From: a virus
Virus record (IMG/VR): IMGVR_UViG_3300028548_005693
Location: 1-24,797 of that record
DNA: 24,797 nucleotides
Direction: 5' to 3' (one strand)
The position numbers and the translations under genes are program-made. Below the pieces are notes generated by a model. The model was not told where the DNA came from. It searched no databases and saw nothing but the letters and a program-made list of their open reading frames with translations. Below, piece after piece: positions 6,685-14,158 of this stretch (positions are counted from its first letter, which is position 1; each line of letters starts with the position of its first letter).

Positions 6685-9123
6685 TTATTCGTTTAATAAT
6701 GCATTAATTAGTTTGTTTGAACCTTCAGGCAGCTCCTCTCTTTTCCCTTGTCTTTGAGATATAAGTTTGCTTTGGTCGGAGGTTTGTTGATCTAGCCTGT
6801 CGTCTTTACGGGTTTCTTTTAAAACCTCAAGTTTTTCTTTAAACTCTTTATCGTCCTCTTTAAATCCAAGAGTAGCTTGAGCTTTAAGCATTTCAATTTC
6901 TTTAGTAAACTCATGCCTCATTTGCGCCATCTTCATATCGACCTGCGCTTGCATTTGAATTTTTTGAGTGTCAATTTGACCCTGCGCTTGCATTTCAGAC
7001 ATTTTAGCTTGTTGTGCCTGTTGTGCTATTTGACCCTGCATTTTAGCTTGTTGCTCTGAGTTCTGCTGAGCCATCTGCTGCTGCATAGCCATTCTTTTTT
7101 TACGCCTAACAACAAGAAGCCTTTCCGCTTGGTTGATATCTTTTAAACCTCTAACAGCTATAGCGTCTTCTAAATCTAACTCTTGTTGTTGAAGGGCCAT
7201 CTGGATGTTTTGTTCTAGATAAGCCTTATCTTTCTCCTCCATGTCTTTTACAACAACTACCCCAAAGTTGTACATTGGAAGGTCTCTGAAAGAAGCTAAA
7301 GCCTCCATATTTGTGTCTCCGATAGCGTTCTCATATATTTTATATAGAACAGATTCAGTAGGTATAATTTGAATGCATTTAACTATATCCTCACATACTT
7401 TTTTAAACAAAACCATAGCGGCATTTGTTATATCATATATAGCGTTATTACCTGCAGCTATAGCTTGATTTTGAACACCAACTAAAGCATCACCTTTAGG
7501 GGAAGAAGCGTCCATTGCTTCATTGATTCCCGTTGTATCTCTTATTAAACCTAAGTAATGGTTATATAAACCTACAAGTTCATTAATGTTTCTTATGCTA
7601 TTGCTTATCTCTCTAACAGGAGGGTTTTGGAATCCACCTTCGGGGTTTTTACTTCTGTAATAAAAAACACCTGTCTGCTCATATATGTCATGAAGATCTA
7701 AAGGCTGTAGCTCTCCACCTTTTCCTAGCTGTACATTCTCTAATCCTTCTATATCTATAATCAAACCATCTGGTTTGGCTTTTGCTATAGCTTGCTGTAT
7801 CTTTAAGTGAGTAAGCTGAAGCATATCTGCAAATCCCACACAGCTATTTACCATAGATTTTGGCATCATGTTACGGATATTAGTTGCCGTTACAGAATAA
7901 GACAATGTAGCCTTAGATATATCGTGTATATTTTTAGGTACGTTCTTAGTTTTGCCATACCCAAATAAATAATCACAACCTAAAACATAACTTCCGCCAT
8001 AAACAGTAGACACCTCTAATTTATGAGGGGTTCTCTCAAACACACTGTTCTTGTTAGGTTGCTCCTCAAAGCCTTTAAAGTAAAACCCCGTGTTGCCATG
8101 TTTGTTTTCTTTTTCTTCAAAATGAATGCAATCGACAGAAATAAACTCAAAGTCTAAAACCTCAACCATATAATCGTCATATCCAAATGAGGTCTTACCT
8201 AGGGCTTGACTATAGTTGTTCTTATTGTATTTTCCAGAATCATTACCATTTCGGCCTTTAGATTTCTGAGCAATCTTTTTGTAGTCCTCCTCATTTAATT
8301 CCTCTCCAGCTAAACGTTTTAACTCTTGTATAGAGATTTTTTTTATGTGCCCAGCGTATATAAGATCTTCGAAATTAGGGTCTTCTGTGTAGCTATGTAT
8401 AAACATACACGGATCTACATAAGATGTTTTAATGCCTTCGTTTGGATCGTTTGACCTTTTTACTACAGACATACCTAGAGTAGCCAAGTCATTTACACAT
8501 CTTCGGAAAGTATTATCTACGAAGTTATTCCACGTAAGAGTAAGTTCCGTCCCTAGCTGAGCCGATATCTCCCCGTCTGTTTTAACGTTAGTGTCGAATA
8601 AAATCTCCGCTTCTTCTGGTGTATCTGGAATAGAATCTGGATCCATATCTAAAACAACACCCGTCTTATCTTTTAGCTCTTTAAGTTTATCCTTAGAGTC
8701 AACTTGCTTTAAAATCCTTTTCTTTTTTTCATTTTTTTCAGAAGAAGATAAAGGGTCTACCGCTTCTAAATTAGGATAAGGATTAACAGACAATATCTTG
8801 TTAACTACAATTCTTACGAATTTAGGTAGAATAGGGACTGGGGTGTAATCCATATTTAACAAAGCTCCGTCCGCTTTATTTGGATTCAGGGAATTTAATA
8901 GCTGCTTATATATACTTGTATCTTGAACCCCAATAGCATAATCTCGGTCTTTCTCAAAAGTTTTATTTCTCTTACCTACTAAAGAAGAATCGTCCGTAGT
9001 TTTTCCCCATTGAGATTCAATAGCTTTAGCGTACTGAACACCATATTCTTTCTTTTGCTTTAATTCCGTAGATTCTAATGGATCTGGGAAACCCTGCTTG
9101 CTTTTATTCTCGTTATTATACAT
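6685..9123 (-). CDS. Portal protein (812 aa)
   Basis: An 812-residue protein directly after the large terminase gene. The middle and C-terminal parts have portal-like features: a conserved DYTPVPILPKFVRIVVNKIL segment, a long helical region around GLIRDTTGINEAMDASSPKG (the 'G-I-N-x-A' plus polar loop common in podovirus portals), and a helical barrel-like region (AYLEQNIQMALQQQELDLED). Residues about 680-750 are extremely Gln/Met-rich coiled coil (MQQQMAQQNSEQQAKMQGQI), followed by a charged helix and a tail ending ALLNE. Portals form the dodecameric vertex through which DNA is packaged by TerL and ejected. Size and tail fit a podovirus or crAss-like type portal, but the lineage is not settled. 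A TATATTTG box lies upstream. The antisense readings in the Gln/Met region are shadows. Confidence 0.85.
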   Translation of the reverse strand: MYNNENKSKQGFPDPLESTELKQKKEYGVQYAKAIESQWGKTTDDSSLVGKRNKTFEKDRDYAIGVQDTSIYKQLLNSLNPNKADGALLNMDYTPVPILPKFVRIVVNKILSVNPYPNLEAVDPLSSSEKNEKKKRILKQVDSKDKLKELKDKTGVVLDMDPDSIPDTPEEAEILFDTNVKTDGEISAQLGTELTLTWNNFVDNTFRRCVNDLATLGMSVVKRSNDPNEGIKTSYVDPCMFIHSYTEDPNFEDLIYAGHIKKISIQELKRLAGEELNEEDYKKIAQKSKGRNGNDSGKYNKNNYSQALGKTSFGYDDYMVEVLDFEFISVDCIHFEEKENKHGNTGFYFKGFEEQPNKNSVFERTPHKLEVSTVYGGSYVLGCDYLFGYGKTKNVPKNIHDISKATLSYSVTATNIRNMMPKSMVNSCVGFADMLQLTHLKIQQAIAKAKPDGLIIDIEGLENVQLGKGGELQPLDLHDIYEQTGVFYYRSKNPEGGFQNPPVREISNSIRNINELVGLYNHYLGLIRDTTGINEAMDASSPKGDALVGVQNQAIAAGNNAIYDITNAAMVLFKKVCEDIVKCIQIIPTESVLYKIYENAIGDTNMEALASFRDLPMYNFGVVVVKDMEEKDKAYLEQNIQMALQQQELDLEDAIAVRGLKDINQAERLLVVRRKKRMAMQQQMAQQNSEQQAKMQGQIAQQAQQAKMSEMQAQGQIDTQKIQMQAQVDMKMAQMRHEFTKEIEMLKAQATLGFKEDDKEFKEKLEVLKETRKDDRLDQQTSDQSKLISQRQGKREELPEGSNKLINALLNE

Positions 9124-9149
9124 CCTTAAGATATGGTATTTCTATTTAG

Positions 9150-9157
9150 CAAATATA
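9150..9157 (-). promoter_or_regulatory. Candidate flavobacterial -7 box (TATATTTG)
   Basis: TATATTTG on the minus strand in the 39-base gap between terL and the portal gene, ending 27 bases before the portal ATG. It matches the Bacteroidetes TAnnTTTG consensus and is identical to the boxes at 974-981 and 18281-18288. No clear -33 element is visible, as the upstream bases are the terL stop region. Confidence 0.4.
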
Positions 9158-9162
9158 GTAAA

Positions 9163-11280
9163 TCATCCGATTACTTGATATCTCCTAAAGAATCGTTTTT
9201 CAGACAAGTCAGAAGTCTTTTTAGACTTAGCTTTTTGCGCTCCTAATAGAGCTAATCCAGAGCTAATCGTAAGGTCATATTTAGTTCTATCGTCTATCTT
9301 ATAACCTATCCAATCCTCTAGTGTTTTATTAAAATACATTTTTCCAACATCTCCCGTTTCTCTATTTGTTCCTACATGGTCATGTATAAAGGCCTCTATA
9401 GCATGTGCGTGAGCTTGGATTACATCTTGTGAGTTAGATGGGATACCTTTTGTTTTAGATTTCATTCCGCTAGCGCTGATTAAATGCTTAGGCCTATCCA
9501 TTAAATACCCGTCATACCCTCTGGCTTCAAAGTGCCTTGCGATACCATATTTGTTATTCTCTATTAATATAGGGTAACCATAAAACACAGAGGCCATTAA
9601 AACATCTTCGTAGAATATTTTAGCTAAAGGAGGTCTTGAAGCATACTCTAGTACAAACATGTTGCAAGGGTGCTCCATGTGAAACTTGTTGTATAGATGT
9701 AAGGAGCCTTTTGATCCTCTCCCGTCTACAGTAGCGTCAAGATCATACGAGTCAACTCCACCCACTCCAAAATTTGAATGAGGAGCTACCCTCTTGCCTC
9801 TCTCTGTTTTCTTTTGGTTTCTAAAATCAGGAGGTGGCATCCAGGCAATTTTAAATCTACCCTGAACGTTTGGGCTAAATACTACCTCAGTGTCTTTTAC
9901 CCCTCCTTTCCAGACAAAGTTCCCCGCAACAACAGGGTTAGGAAACAGCTCGTCATTATGCTCTATCTGTTCATAGATCTGCCCGATGTTAAATACACTC
10001 CCTTCTATACTATCCCTAAAGGCTTCGTCTTCCGTAAAGGGGAATTGCCTGACCACTTCGTTTAACTCCGAAGCATCGTTTTTTAAAGAGTCTCTTTCAT
10101 TCTTTAAGAATGTTTTAGCCCCGATATAAATGTACTCGTTATCTATACCTTCTGTAGTATCTATAGGGTCTTCAACTATTGGGTGACCAAACTTATCAAA
10201 GAAACCTTCTAGAGAATTATATGCAGGAATAAAAAGTCTATATAGACCAGTTCTAGTCCTCCCATTCGCGTTCCTCTCCAAAGGATTTGAGTCCTCCCAT
10301 AGATCCTTGTATTGACTTCCCCCTTTGTCCATTGGGTTTACCGTGCTTCCGACCATTGCCTTCCCCACGATTTTTCTTCCGACGATCAAACAAGTCCTCT
10401 GAATCCTCCAAGCGTCTCTTATGTCTGTAGGTCTTTCCCATTTTCCTGCTTCATCTAAATACAACAGGTGTAACTTCTCCCCGTCATATGCGTTATTTGT
10501 TGTGTTTTTCCAATTTATAACCGTGTTCAAAGCTTCCCCCATTTGAGAGGTTTTGTTCTTCTTGGTTATTCTTTTCGATGGCTCTCTAAAGGCCAGCTCC
10601 ATACGCGGATTGGTTGTACCGTCCTGGATAGGCTTAAAAAAGAAAGGGTAGTTTCTAAACATAAAAACAACCTTCTTCATAAATATATTTTCTTGGGCAT
10701 CCTTACCAGTCTTAGACTGAATCCCCATAAGTTTGTCTTTGACTTGCGTCCCTTCGTCTACAAGCACAGATGAACACATATTTGTGTACCCACTACGACG
10801 ACACTTAGTATATAGCTGACCTATACATCTAGGATCAATTTCACACGCCGCTAAGTGTAAGAAGATATCTCTTTGGAAGTTTAAAAAATACGGGTAACCA
10901 ATATCCATCTTGGTCCACTGTATCATCATGTAGTGCCGCCCCGTAATATATGTAGCTGTGCCGTTGTTATAAAACCAAAAACCCTCACGCCTACGCCTAA
11001 ACTCTTCCTCGATATATGGACGAAACCTTGCTCTAAACTCTCGTGGCATTTCCGCCCACTCATCCATAGAACGAATACGAGACAGTTCCTGCGGCATAAG
11101 TACCCTTCCCCACATTTGCATAGAGTTTGGTTCTTTATATCCTGAAATTTCTTTTTTCGGAGGCCTTTTTGGAAGGCAAATGAGTAGCCCACCGAGTTCA
11201 ATAAGCTCACCTTCCGTACCGTTGGGACAAATTTTAACAGCTGGTTCTTCATACTCTTTAACATCTAAAAGTATACTCAA
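9163..11280 (-). CDS. terL: Terminase large subunit (705 aa)
   Basis: A 705-residue packaging motor. The ATPase half has an adenine-binding/Walker A-like segment (QLYTKCRRSGYTNM, residues 155-168), Walker B LHLLYLDEAGKW (Asp276-Glu277) and the coupling motif GSTVNP (311-316). The RNase H-like nuclease half has candidate metal ligands Asp510 (FGVGGVDSYD), Glu574 (ILIENNKYG) and Asp619 (NSQDVIQAHAH). The protein translocates DNA into the prohead through the portal and cuts it. The only sensible start is a TTG at 11280 overlapping the upstream TGA as TTGA, because the next Met is at residue 54, after the conserved-looking DVKEYEEPAVKICPNGTEGE segment. Use of TTG may lower translation relative to neighbours. 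The portal follows after a 39-base gap. Confidence 0.93.
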   Translation of the reverse strand: MSILLDVKEYEEPAVKICPNGTEGELIELGGLLICLPKRPPKKEISGYKEPNSMQMWGRVLMPQELSRIRSMDEWAEMPREFRARFRPYIEEEFRRRREGFWFYNNGTATYITGRHYMMIQWTKMDIGYPYFLNFQRDIFLHLAACEIDPRCIGQLYTKCRRSGYTNMCSSVLVDEGTQVKDKLMGIQSKTGKDAQENIFMKKVVFMFRNYPFFFKPIQDGTTNPRMELAFREPSKRITKKNKTSQMGEALNTVINWKNTTNNAYDGEKLHLLYLDEAGKWERPTDIRDAWRIQRTCLIVGRKIVGKAMVGSTVNPMDKGGSQYKDLWEDSNPLERNANGRTRTGLYRLFIPAYNSLEGFFDKFGHPIVEDPIDTTEGIDNEYIYIGAKTFLKNERDSLKNDASELNEVVRQFPFTEDEAFRDSIEGSVFNIGQIYEQIEHNDELFPNPVVAGNFVWKGGVKDTEVVFSPNVQGRFKIAWMPPPDFRNQKKTERGKRVAPHSNFGVGGVDSYDLDATVDGRGSKGSLHLYNKFHMEHPCNMFVLEYASRPPLAKIFYEDVLMASVFYGYPILIENNKYGIARHFEARGYDGYLMDRPKHLISASGMKSKTKGIPSNSQDVIQAHAHAIEAFIHDHVGTNRETGDVGKMYFNKTLEDWIGYKIDDRTKYDLTISSGLALLGAQKAKSKKTSDLSEKRFFRRYQVIG

Positions 11281-11465
11281 AACGTCTGCCCATATCTATT
11301 AGATCTAAACCCAGGTGCGCCAGATTTTGGGTTAGCTAACGTCATATATTTCTCGCATTTCTCGCATTGGACGTCATGTATTACACCTTCCCCTTCAATA
11401 TGCCTTATTGTTACGCCTGATTTATCTACAACTTCGTCGTTGCAATCACATTTATACTCTGCCAT
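11277..11465 (-). CDS. Small zinc-ribbon protein (62 aa)
   Basis: 62 residues with a two-pair cysteine pattern, CDC at 6-8 and CEKC at 34-37, separated by a beta-hairpin-like stretch (SGVTIRHIEGEGVIHDVQ). This is the layout of a treble-clef or rubredoxin-like zinc ribbon. The C-terminus SGAPGFRSNRYGQTF is polar and probably disordered. It lies immediately upstream of terL and overlaps its start codon (TTGA), so the two are probably co-translated. A packaging accessory or regulatory role is plausible, but no function can be read from the sequence. Confidence 0.7.
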   Translation of the reverse strand: MAEYKCDCNDEVVDKSGVTIRHIEGEGVIHDVQCEKCEKYMTLANPKSGAPGFRSNRYGQTF

Positions 11466-11469
11466 CTAA

Positions 11470-11679
11470 TTAAAATTTAGCTCTAATGTAACCTCTAGAA
11501 TGTTTGTATGGGGCCATGTATTTTGGAGCTGGTCCGTCACAGCACCATTCGGCGCCTCCTCCCCAAGGGTCTATACACCAGCATTGATTGTAATGTCTCG
11601 CTTGGGACCTTCTGTGTTTAGTCTGCACAGAACATGACGCTAGTAATATAGCAGACATGAAGATAAGTAAATATTTCAT
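11470..11679 (-). CDS. Cys-rich predicted lipoprotein (69 aa)
   Basis: 69 residues. The N-terminus MKYLLIFMSAILLASCSVQT is a signal peptide with a lipobox (L-A-S-C), so signal peptidase II should cleave it to leave a lipidated Cys16. The mature part has four further cysteines in an aromatic, Gly-rich context (YNQCWCIDPWGGGAEWCCDG) and a basic tail. A lipoprotein this short and Cys-rich could be a disulfide-stabilised surface or periplasmic peptide. Its position beside terL suggests late expression. An outer-membrane spanin or an envelope-modifying factor are alternatives. It starts 24 bases after the preceding gene. Confidence 0.7.
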   Translation of the reverse strand: MKYLLIFMSAILLASCSVQTKHRRSQARHYNQCWCIDPWGGGAEWCCDGPAPKYMAPYKHSRGYIRAKF

Positions 11680-11703
11680 TATATATATATTAAATTTAAT
11701 AGC

Positions 11704-11931
11704 TTATACGCTATTCCTTTTTTTAGGCCTGTTGTTAGCTCTGTTTTTAGACTGAGCTTGAAGTCTAGTCTTACCCCCTTTACTAAAATGAGCCTCGTCT
11801 AATCCGTCTCCGTTCCCGTAATTTCCTTTTTCTCTGTTAATTTGATTTAGCTCCGCGCGATATTTTTTAGCTTTAAGCTTAGATCCGTACTTAGCGTACT
11901 CCTTTTTATAATCTCTTTTTATAGCTTTCAT
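11704..11931 (-). CDS. Small basic protein with HFSKGGK motif (75 aa)
   Basis: 75 residues, strongly basic, beginning MKAIKRDYKKEYAKYGSKLK. The pattern 'YG-x-KLKAKKYRAELNQINREKG, then GNGDGLDEAHFSKGGK, then SKNRANNRPKKR' resembles small phage proteins I know from marine Bacteroidetes phages. The D-G-x-D-x-x-H...N-R arrangement loosely recalls a degenerate HNH-type core, but the metal-binding residues are incomplete and I do not claim nuclease activity. It contains another copy of the genome-wide x-[YF]-x-x-GGK motif (HFSKGGK). A virion-internal or DNA-binding role is inferred from charge. Confidence 0.65.
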   Translation of the reverse strand: MKAIKRDYKKEYAKYGSKLKAKKYRAELNQINREKGNYGNGDGLDEAHFSKGGKTRLQAQSKNRANNRPKKRNSV

Positions 11932-11961
11932 AACTCTTGCAATATACTAAAAAAAATACAG

Positions 11962-13134
11962 TTAGCGAAATATTGTTACAAGCCCTTGCAGCTGGGTGGC
12001 TTTTCCAGACTGAGTCGCGTTAAGCTTCCAAGTATAAACCCCATCAGGGCACAACCAATGTTGAGAAAAACTTGTCCCTGTCCAATAACCCATTGGATCG
12101 GTTATTTCTTTTACAAGCGTCCCCCATCTATTGTATATCTGCATATTCCACGTTAACCAACACGTTGGATCGGTTATTGCATAAAATACATCATTGACCC
12201 CATCATTATTAGGGGTAAAAGTATTAGGAATGAAAATACTGTTATCGTCACAGTCATTAATCCCGCCTCCACCATCTTCACAAGGTAAACCTGTATAGCA
12301 ATCTATATATTCAGTTGAAAATACATATTCAGTAAGCGTTAAAGTATCTGTAACATAAACGTAATTATCTACAACTACGTCTACATACATCGTATCGGTT
12401 AAATAAATATACTCGTATTCAACAAGAGTATCTGTTATATAAACTAATTGTAATAAATATTCTATTATAGTATCTGTTGTTACCCACTCTACATCTATAT
12501 ACTCGATTATTGTATCTGTGATGTACTCGATAACTTCTACGTCTACATACACTGTATCACATGCAGGTAGAGCACAATTAACAACGGTGTTATTAGAAAG
12601 ATCTACGTCAGGGTAGTTCTGCGTTTGGTTAAACCCTGGATTTACCGCCCAACCGCCATCATCTATAAAAGCTGTGCGAGATAGATTAATCTGCCATACA
12701 ACTAACTCAGTACATAGCGTATCGTTAGCTAATACCTCAGTCCAACAATCACTTGTACTTGCCCCTGTATCATAGACATTAGCACTCCAAGTATCCCCAC
12801 TCTCTAGCATTTGATTTCCATAAAGAGTAAAAACTTTAAACGTCCATCCTGGGTGATTGACTCCAGTCAAACAATCCAACCAATTATAATCCAACCCTTC
12901 TACATGCAACCCTAAAACTATTGATGAGACTGTTTCGTTATTAGTTACGTACGGACTAGAGCTATTCTCACACGTATTACCTTCAGTTGTAAATTCATTG
13001 CAACCACAGTTCTCACTGTTAATAGCCTCTATAACAATATCCCCTGTTATAGCATCCCAACTACTTATAGCTACATCGCATTGTGCAGATAGCGTTGGAA
13101 CCCATAAAGCTAATAGATATATTAATTTTCGCAT
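11962..13134 (-). CDS. Secreted repeat protein with type B (gliding-associated) T9SS C-terminal domain (390 aa)
   Basis: 390 residues. Signal peptide MRKLIYLLALWVPTLSAQ. Residues about 19-190 are a Cys/Trp-rich domain I do not recognise. Residues about 193-277 form a degenerate tandem repeat, then a Cys/Gly/Asp linker (CEDGGGGINDCDDN). Residues 300-390 match the CHU_C/type B T9SS domain: FIPNTFTPNNDGVNDVFYAI, MQIYNRWGTLVKE and a final WKLNATQSGKATQLQGLVTI strand pair. Type B domains direct export through T9SS and are typical of gliding adhesins such as SprB and of ice- or polymer-binding surface proteins. The gene overlaps the preceding secreted-protein gene by 13 bases. It is the second T9SS cargo candidate in the window, lying about 6 kb from the type A one. 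Confidence 0.85.
   Translation of the reverse strand: MRKLIYLLALWVPTLSAQCDVAISSWDAITGDIVIEAINSENCGCNEFTTEGNTCENSSSPYVTNNETVSSIVLGLHVEGLDYNWLDCLTGVNHPGWTFKVFTLYGNQMLESGDTWSANVYDTGASTSDCWTEVLANDTLCTELVVWQINLSRTAFIDDGGWAVNPGFNQTQNYPDVDLSNNTVVNCALPACDTVYVDVEVIEYITDTIIEYIDVEWVTTDTIIEYLLQLVYITDTLVEYEYIYLTDTMYVDVVVDNYVYVTDTLTLTEYVFSTEYIDCYTGLPCEDGGGGINDCDDNSIFIPNTFTPNNDGVNDVFYAITDPTCWLTWNMQIYNRWGTLVKEITDPMGYWTGTSFSQHWLCPDGVYTWKLNATQSGKATQLQGLVTIFR
12304..12558 (-). repeat. Degenerate 12-16-residue tandem repeat (TDT-I/L-x-E-Y)
   Basis: Inside the 390-residue T9SS protein, residues 193-277 consist of about six diverged units such as ITDTIIEYIDVEWV, TTDTIIEYLLQLVY, ITDTLVEYEYIYL and VTDTLTLTEYVF. They alternate Thr-Asp-Thr turns with beta-branched/aromatic strands. 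This predicts a beta-solenoid or extended stalk that would hold the N-terminal domain away from the cell surface. Expansion by slippage followed by divergence is inferred. Confidence 0.7.
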
Positions 13135-13484
13135 ACACCGTAGCTTGATAAAAATAATAATAAATCTTGAACGTCTACCGTTCCACTATCATCCAAGTCC
13201 CCAGGGCATGTATCCTCCTGTATGCATGAAGCGTAATTAGGGTGCTCTGTAAGTAACGGGTAGACAAATCCATCTCCGTTTAAAACAAAAGTTGTTCCTA
13301 TGTCTGCACAGTAAATTATAGTATACCCTCCCGCAGGCAACCCAAAATAATGAGACTCCCCATCACAATCTTGATATTGAAAATTAGTCCATTTCTCAGC
13401 TCCTACAGAAGTAAAAACGTGCTGATTGCATTGAGATAGAACAGATACAGGTAACAACAATAAAACAAATAATAATTTTTTCAT
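13122..13484 (-). CDS. Secreted protein with C-terminal EF-hand/dockerin-like loop (120 aa)
   Basis: 120 residues. Signal peptide MKKLLFVLLLLPVSVLSQ, then a Cys-containing beta-rich domain (about 19-88). The C-terminal segment DTCPGDLDDSGTVDVQDLLL contains a complete EF-hand loop: Asp96, Asp98, Ser100, Gly101, Asp104 and Asp107, followed by the helix LLLFLSSYG. This is half of a type I dockerin and is common at the ends of Bacteroidetes secreted proteins, where it binds calcium. A single loop rather than a pair is present. The stop overlaps the start of the T9SS type B gene by 13 bases, so the two products are likely made together and may act together at the cell surface. Confidence 0.75.
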   Translation of the reverse strand: MKKLLFVLLLLPVSVLSQCNQHVFTSVGAEKWTNFQYQDCDGESHYFGLPAGGYTIIYCADIGTTFVLNGDGFVYPLLTEHPNYASCIQEDTCPGDLDDSGTVDVQDLLLFLSSYGVCEN

Positions 13485-13493
13485 ACTGCAAAG

Positions 13494-13868
13494 TTACAAC
13501 TTAATTAATCCCGCGTGAAGCTCTCTATGACAATTAGCACATAAAAGAGCGCACTTTTTAGATTCAACTAATAAACTTTTAAATGATCTTTTAGACTCGC
13601 TAATAGCAAAGGATTTTTGCGATGGATCTCGATGGTGAAACTCTAAAGCCGAATCACATTTATTATAACCGCAAACTTCGCACTTTCCGCCCGAAAGAGA
13701 AACCAATTGTTTTTTCTTTGTTCGATTAGCGTCACGCTTTCTTTTTGTTCTGCACTTCTTACATGAATTTTCAATTCCACCTAAGCAATTTTTATGTAAC
13801 TGAAAATCTTTTTTAGATTTAACTTCTTTACAATCTTTACATTCTTTATATTCAGTAACGGTACACAT
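13494..13868 (-). CDS. HNH endonuclease with N-terminal zinc-binding domain (124 aa)
   Basis: 124 residues. The N-terminal half has CKDC (10-13) and CKKC (36-39) pairs, a zinc-knuckle arrangement common in phage HNH proteins. The C-terminal half has the HNH core: GGKCEVCGYNKCDSALEFHH, then DPSQK, then CALLCANCHRELHAG. The His-His pair and the terminal Asn/His residues supply the catalytic metal site, and the CxxC pairs bind structural zinc. HNH enzymes next to terminase genes often assist packaging-linked cleavage, but free-standing homing endonucleases look alike. The start ATG overlaps the upstream TAA (TAATG), which suggests it is a stable operon member. The gene also carries weak signs of mobility by family. 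Confidence 0.88.
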   Translation of the reverse strand: MCTVTEYKECKDCKEVKSKKDFQLHKNCLGGIENSCKKCRTKRKRDANRTKKKQLVSLSGGKCEVCGYNKCDSALEFHHRDPSQKSFAISESKRSFKSLLVESKKCALLCANCHRELHAGLIKL

Positions 13869-14158
13869 TACTTAGAAAACCTTTCAGCAAATCCGCCAGA
13901 GTAGTCCTTTATGTCTTTTATATCCCCGCTAACCTCAAGGTCCTTTACCATCTGAGCCAACCTCTGCCTCTCTATAATAAGCTCCTTGCAGTCCGTGGCT
14001 GTTTGCTTTATAGATTGAAGTTCCGCCTTCCGTGCGCTACCGTTTATTTCAGGGTCTACAGGTTTTTTAATCTCTTCGATCATATTATCTATAGCTATCT
14101 CCATGCTATGCATAAGCCTTTTAGATGCACTAGTAGTAGTAAATTTATATTTCGACAT
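13868..14158 (-). CDS. Small helical protein, possible small terminase subunit (96 aa)
   Basis: 96 residues, predicted mostly alpha-helical: MEIAIDNMIEEIKK, then ARKAELQSIKQTATDCKELI and ERQRLAQMVKDLEVS, ending DYSGGFAERFSK. It has no membrane span and no obvious helix-turn-helix. Its size, oligomer-type coiled-coil pattern and place a few genes before terL and next to an HNH gene make it a candidate small terminase subunit. That is positional inference only, since no TerS DNA-binding domain is evident. It overlaps the upstream GroES-like gene by 14 bases and the HNH gene by one base. Confidence 0.65.
   Translation of the reverse strand: MSKYKFTTTSASKRLMHSMEIAIDNMIEEIKKPVDPEINGSARKAELQSIKQTATDCKELIIERQRLAQMVKDLEVSGDIKDIKDYSGGFAERFSK

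Noticed and set aside
10253-10441. Other-frame readings inside terL and the portal gene, such as Lys/Arg-rich or hydrophobic frames
   Set aside because: They lie entirely within strongly supported genes and have compositions explained by frame-shifted codon use.
11704-11931. HNH nuclease call for the 75-aa basic protein
   Set aside because: The D-G-x-D...H...N-R arrangement is only loosely similar, and key His/Asn and Cys residues are missing.
12304-12558. CRISPR-like or microsatellite repeat
   Set aside because: The repeat is only visible at protein level, with irregular unit length and no conserved DNA repeat or spacers.
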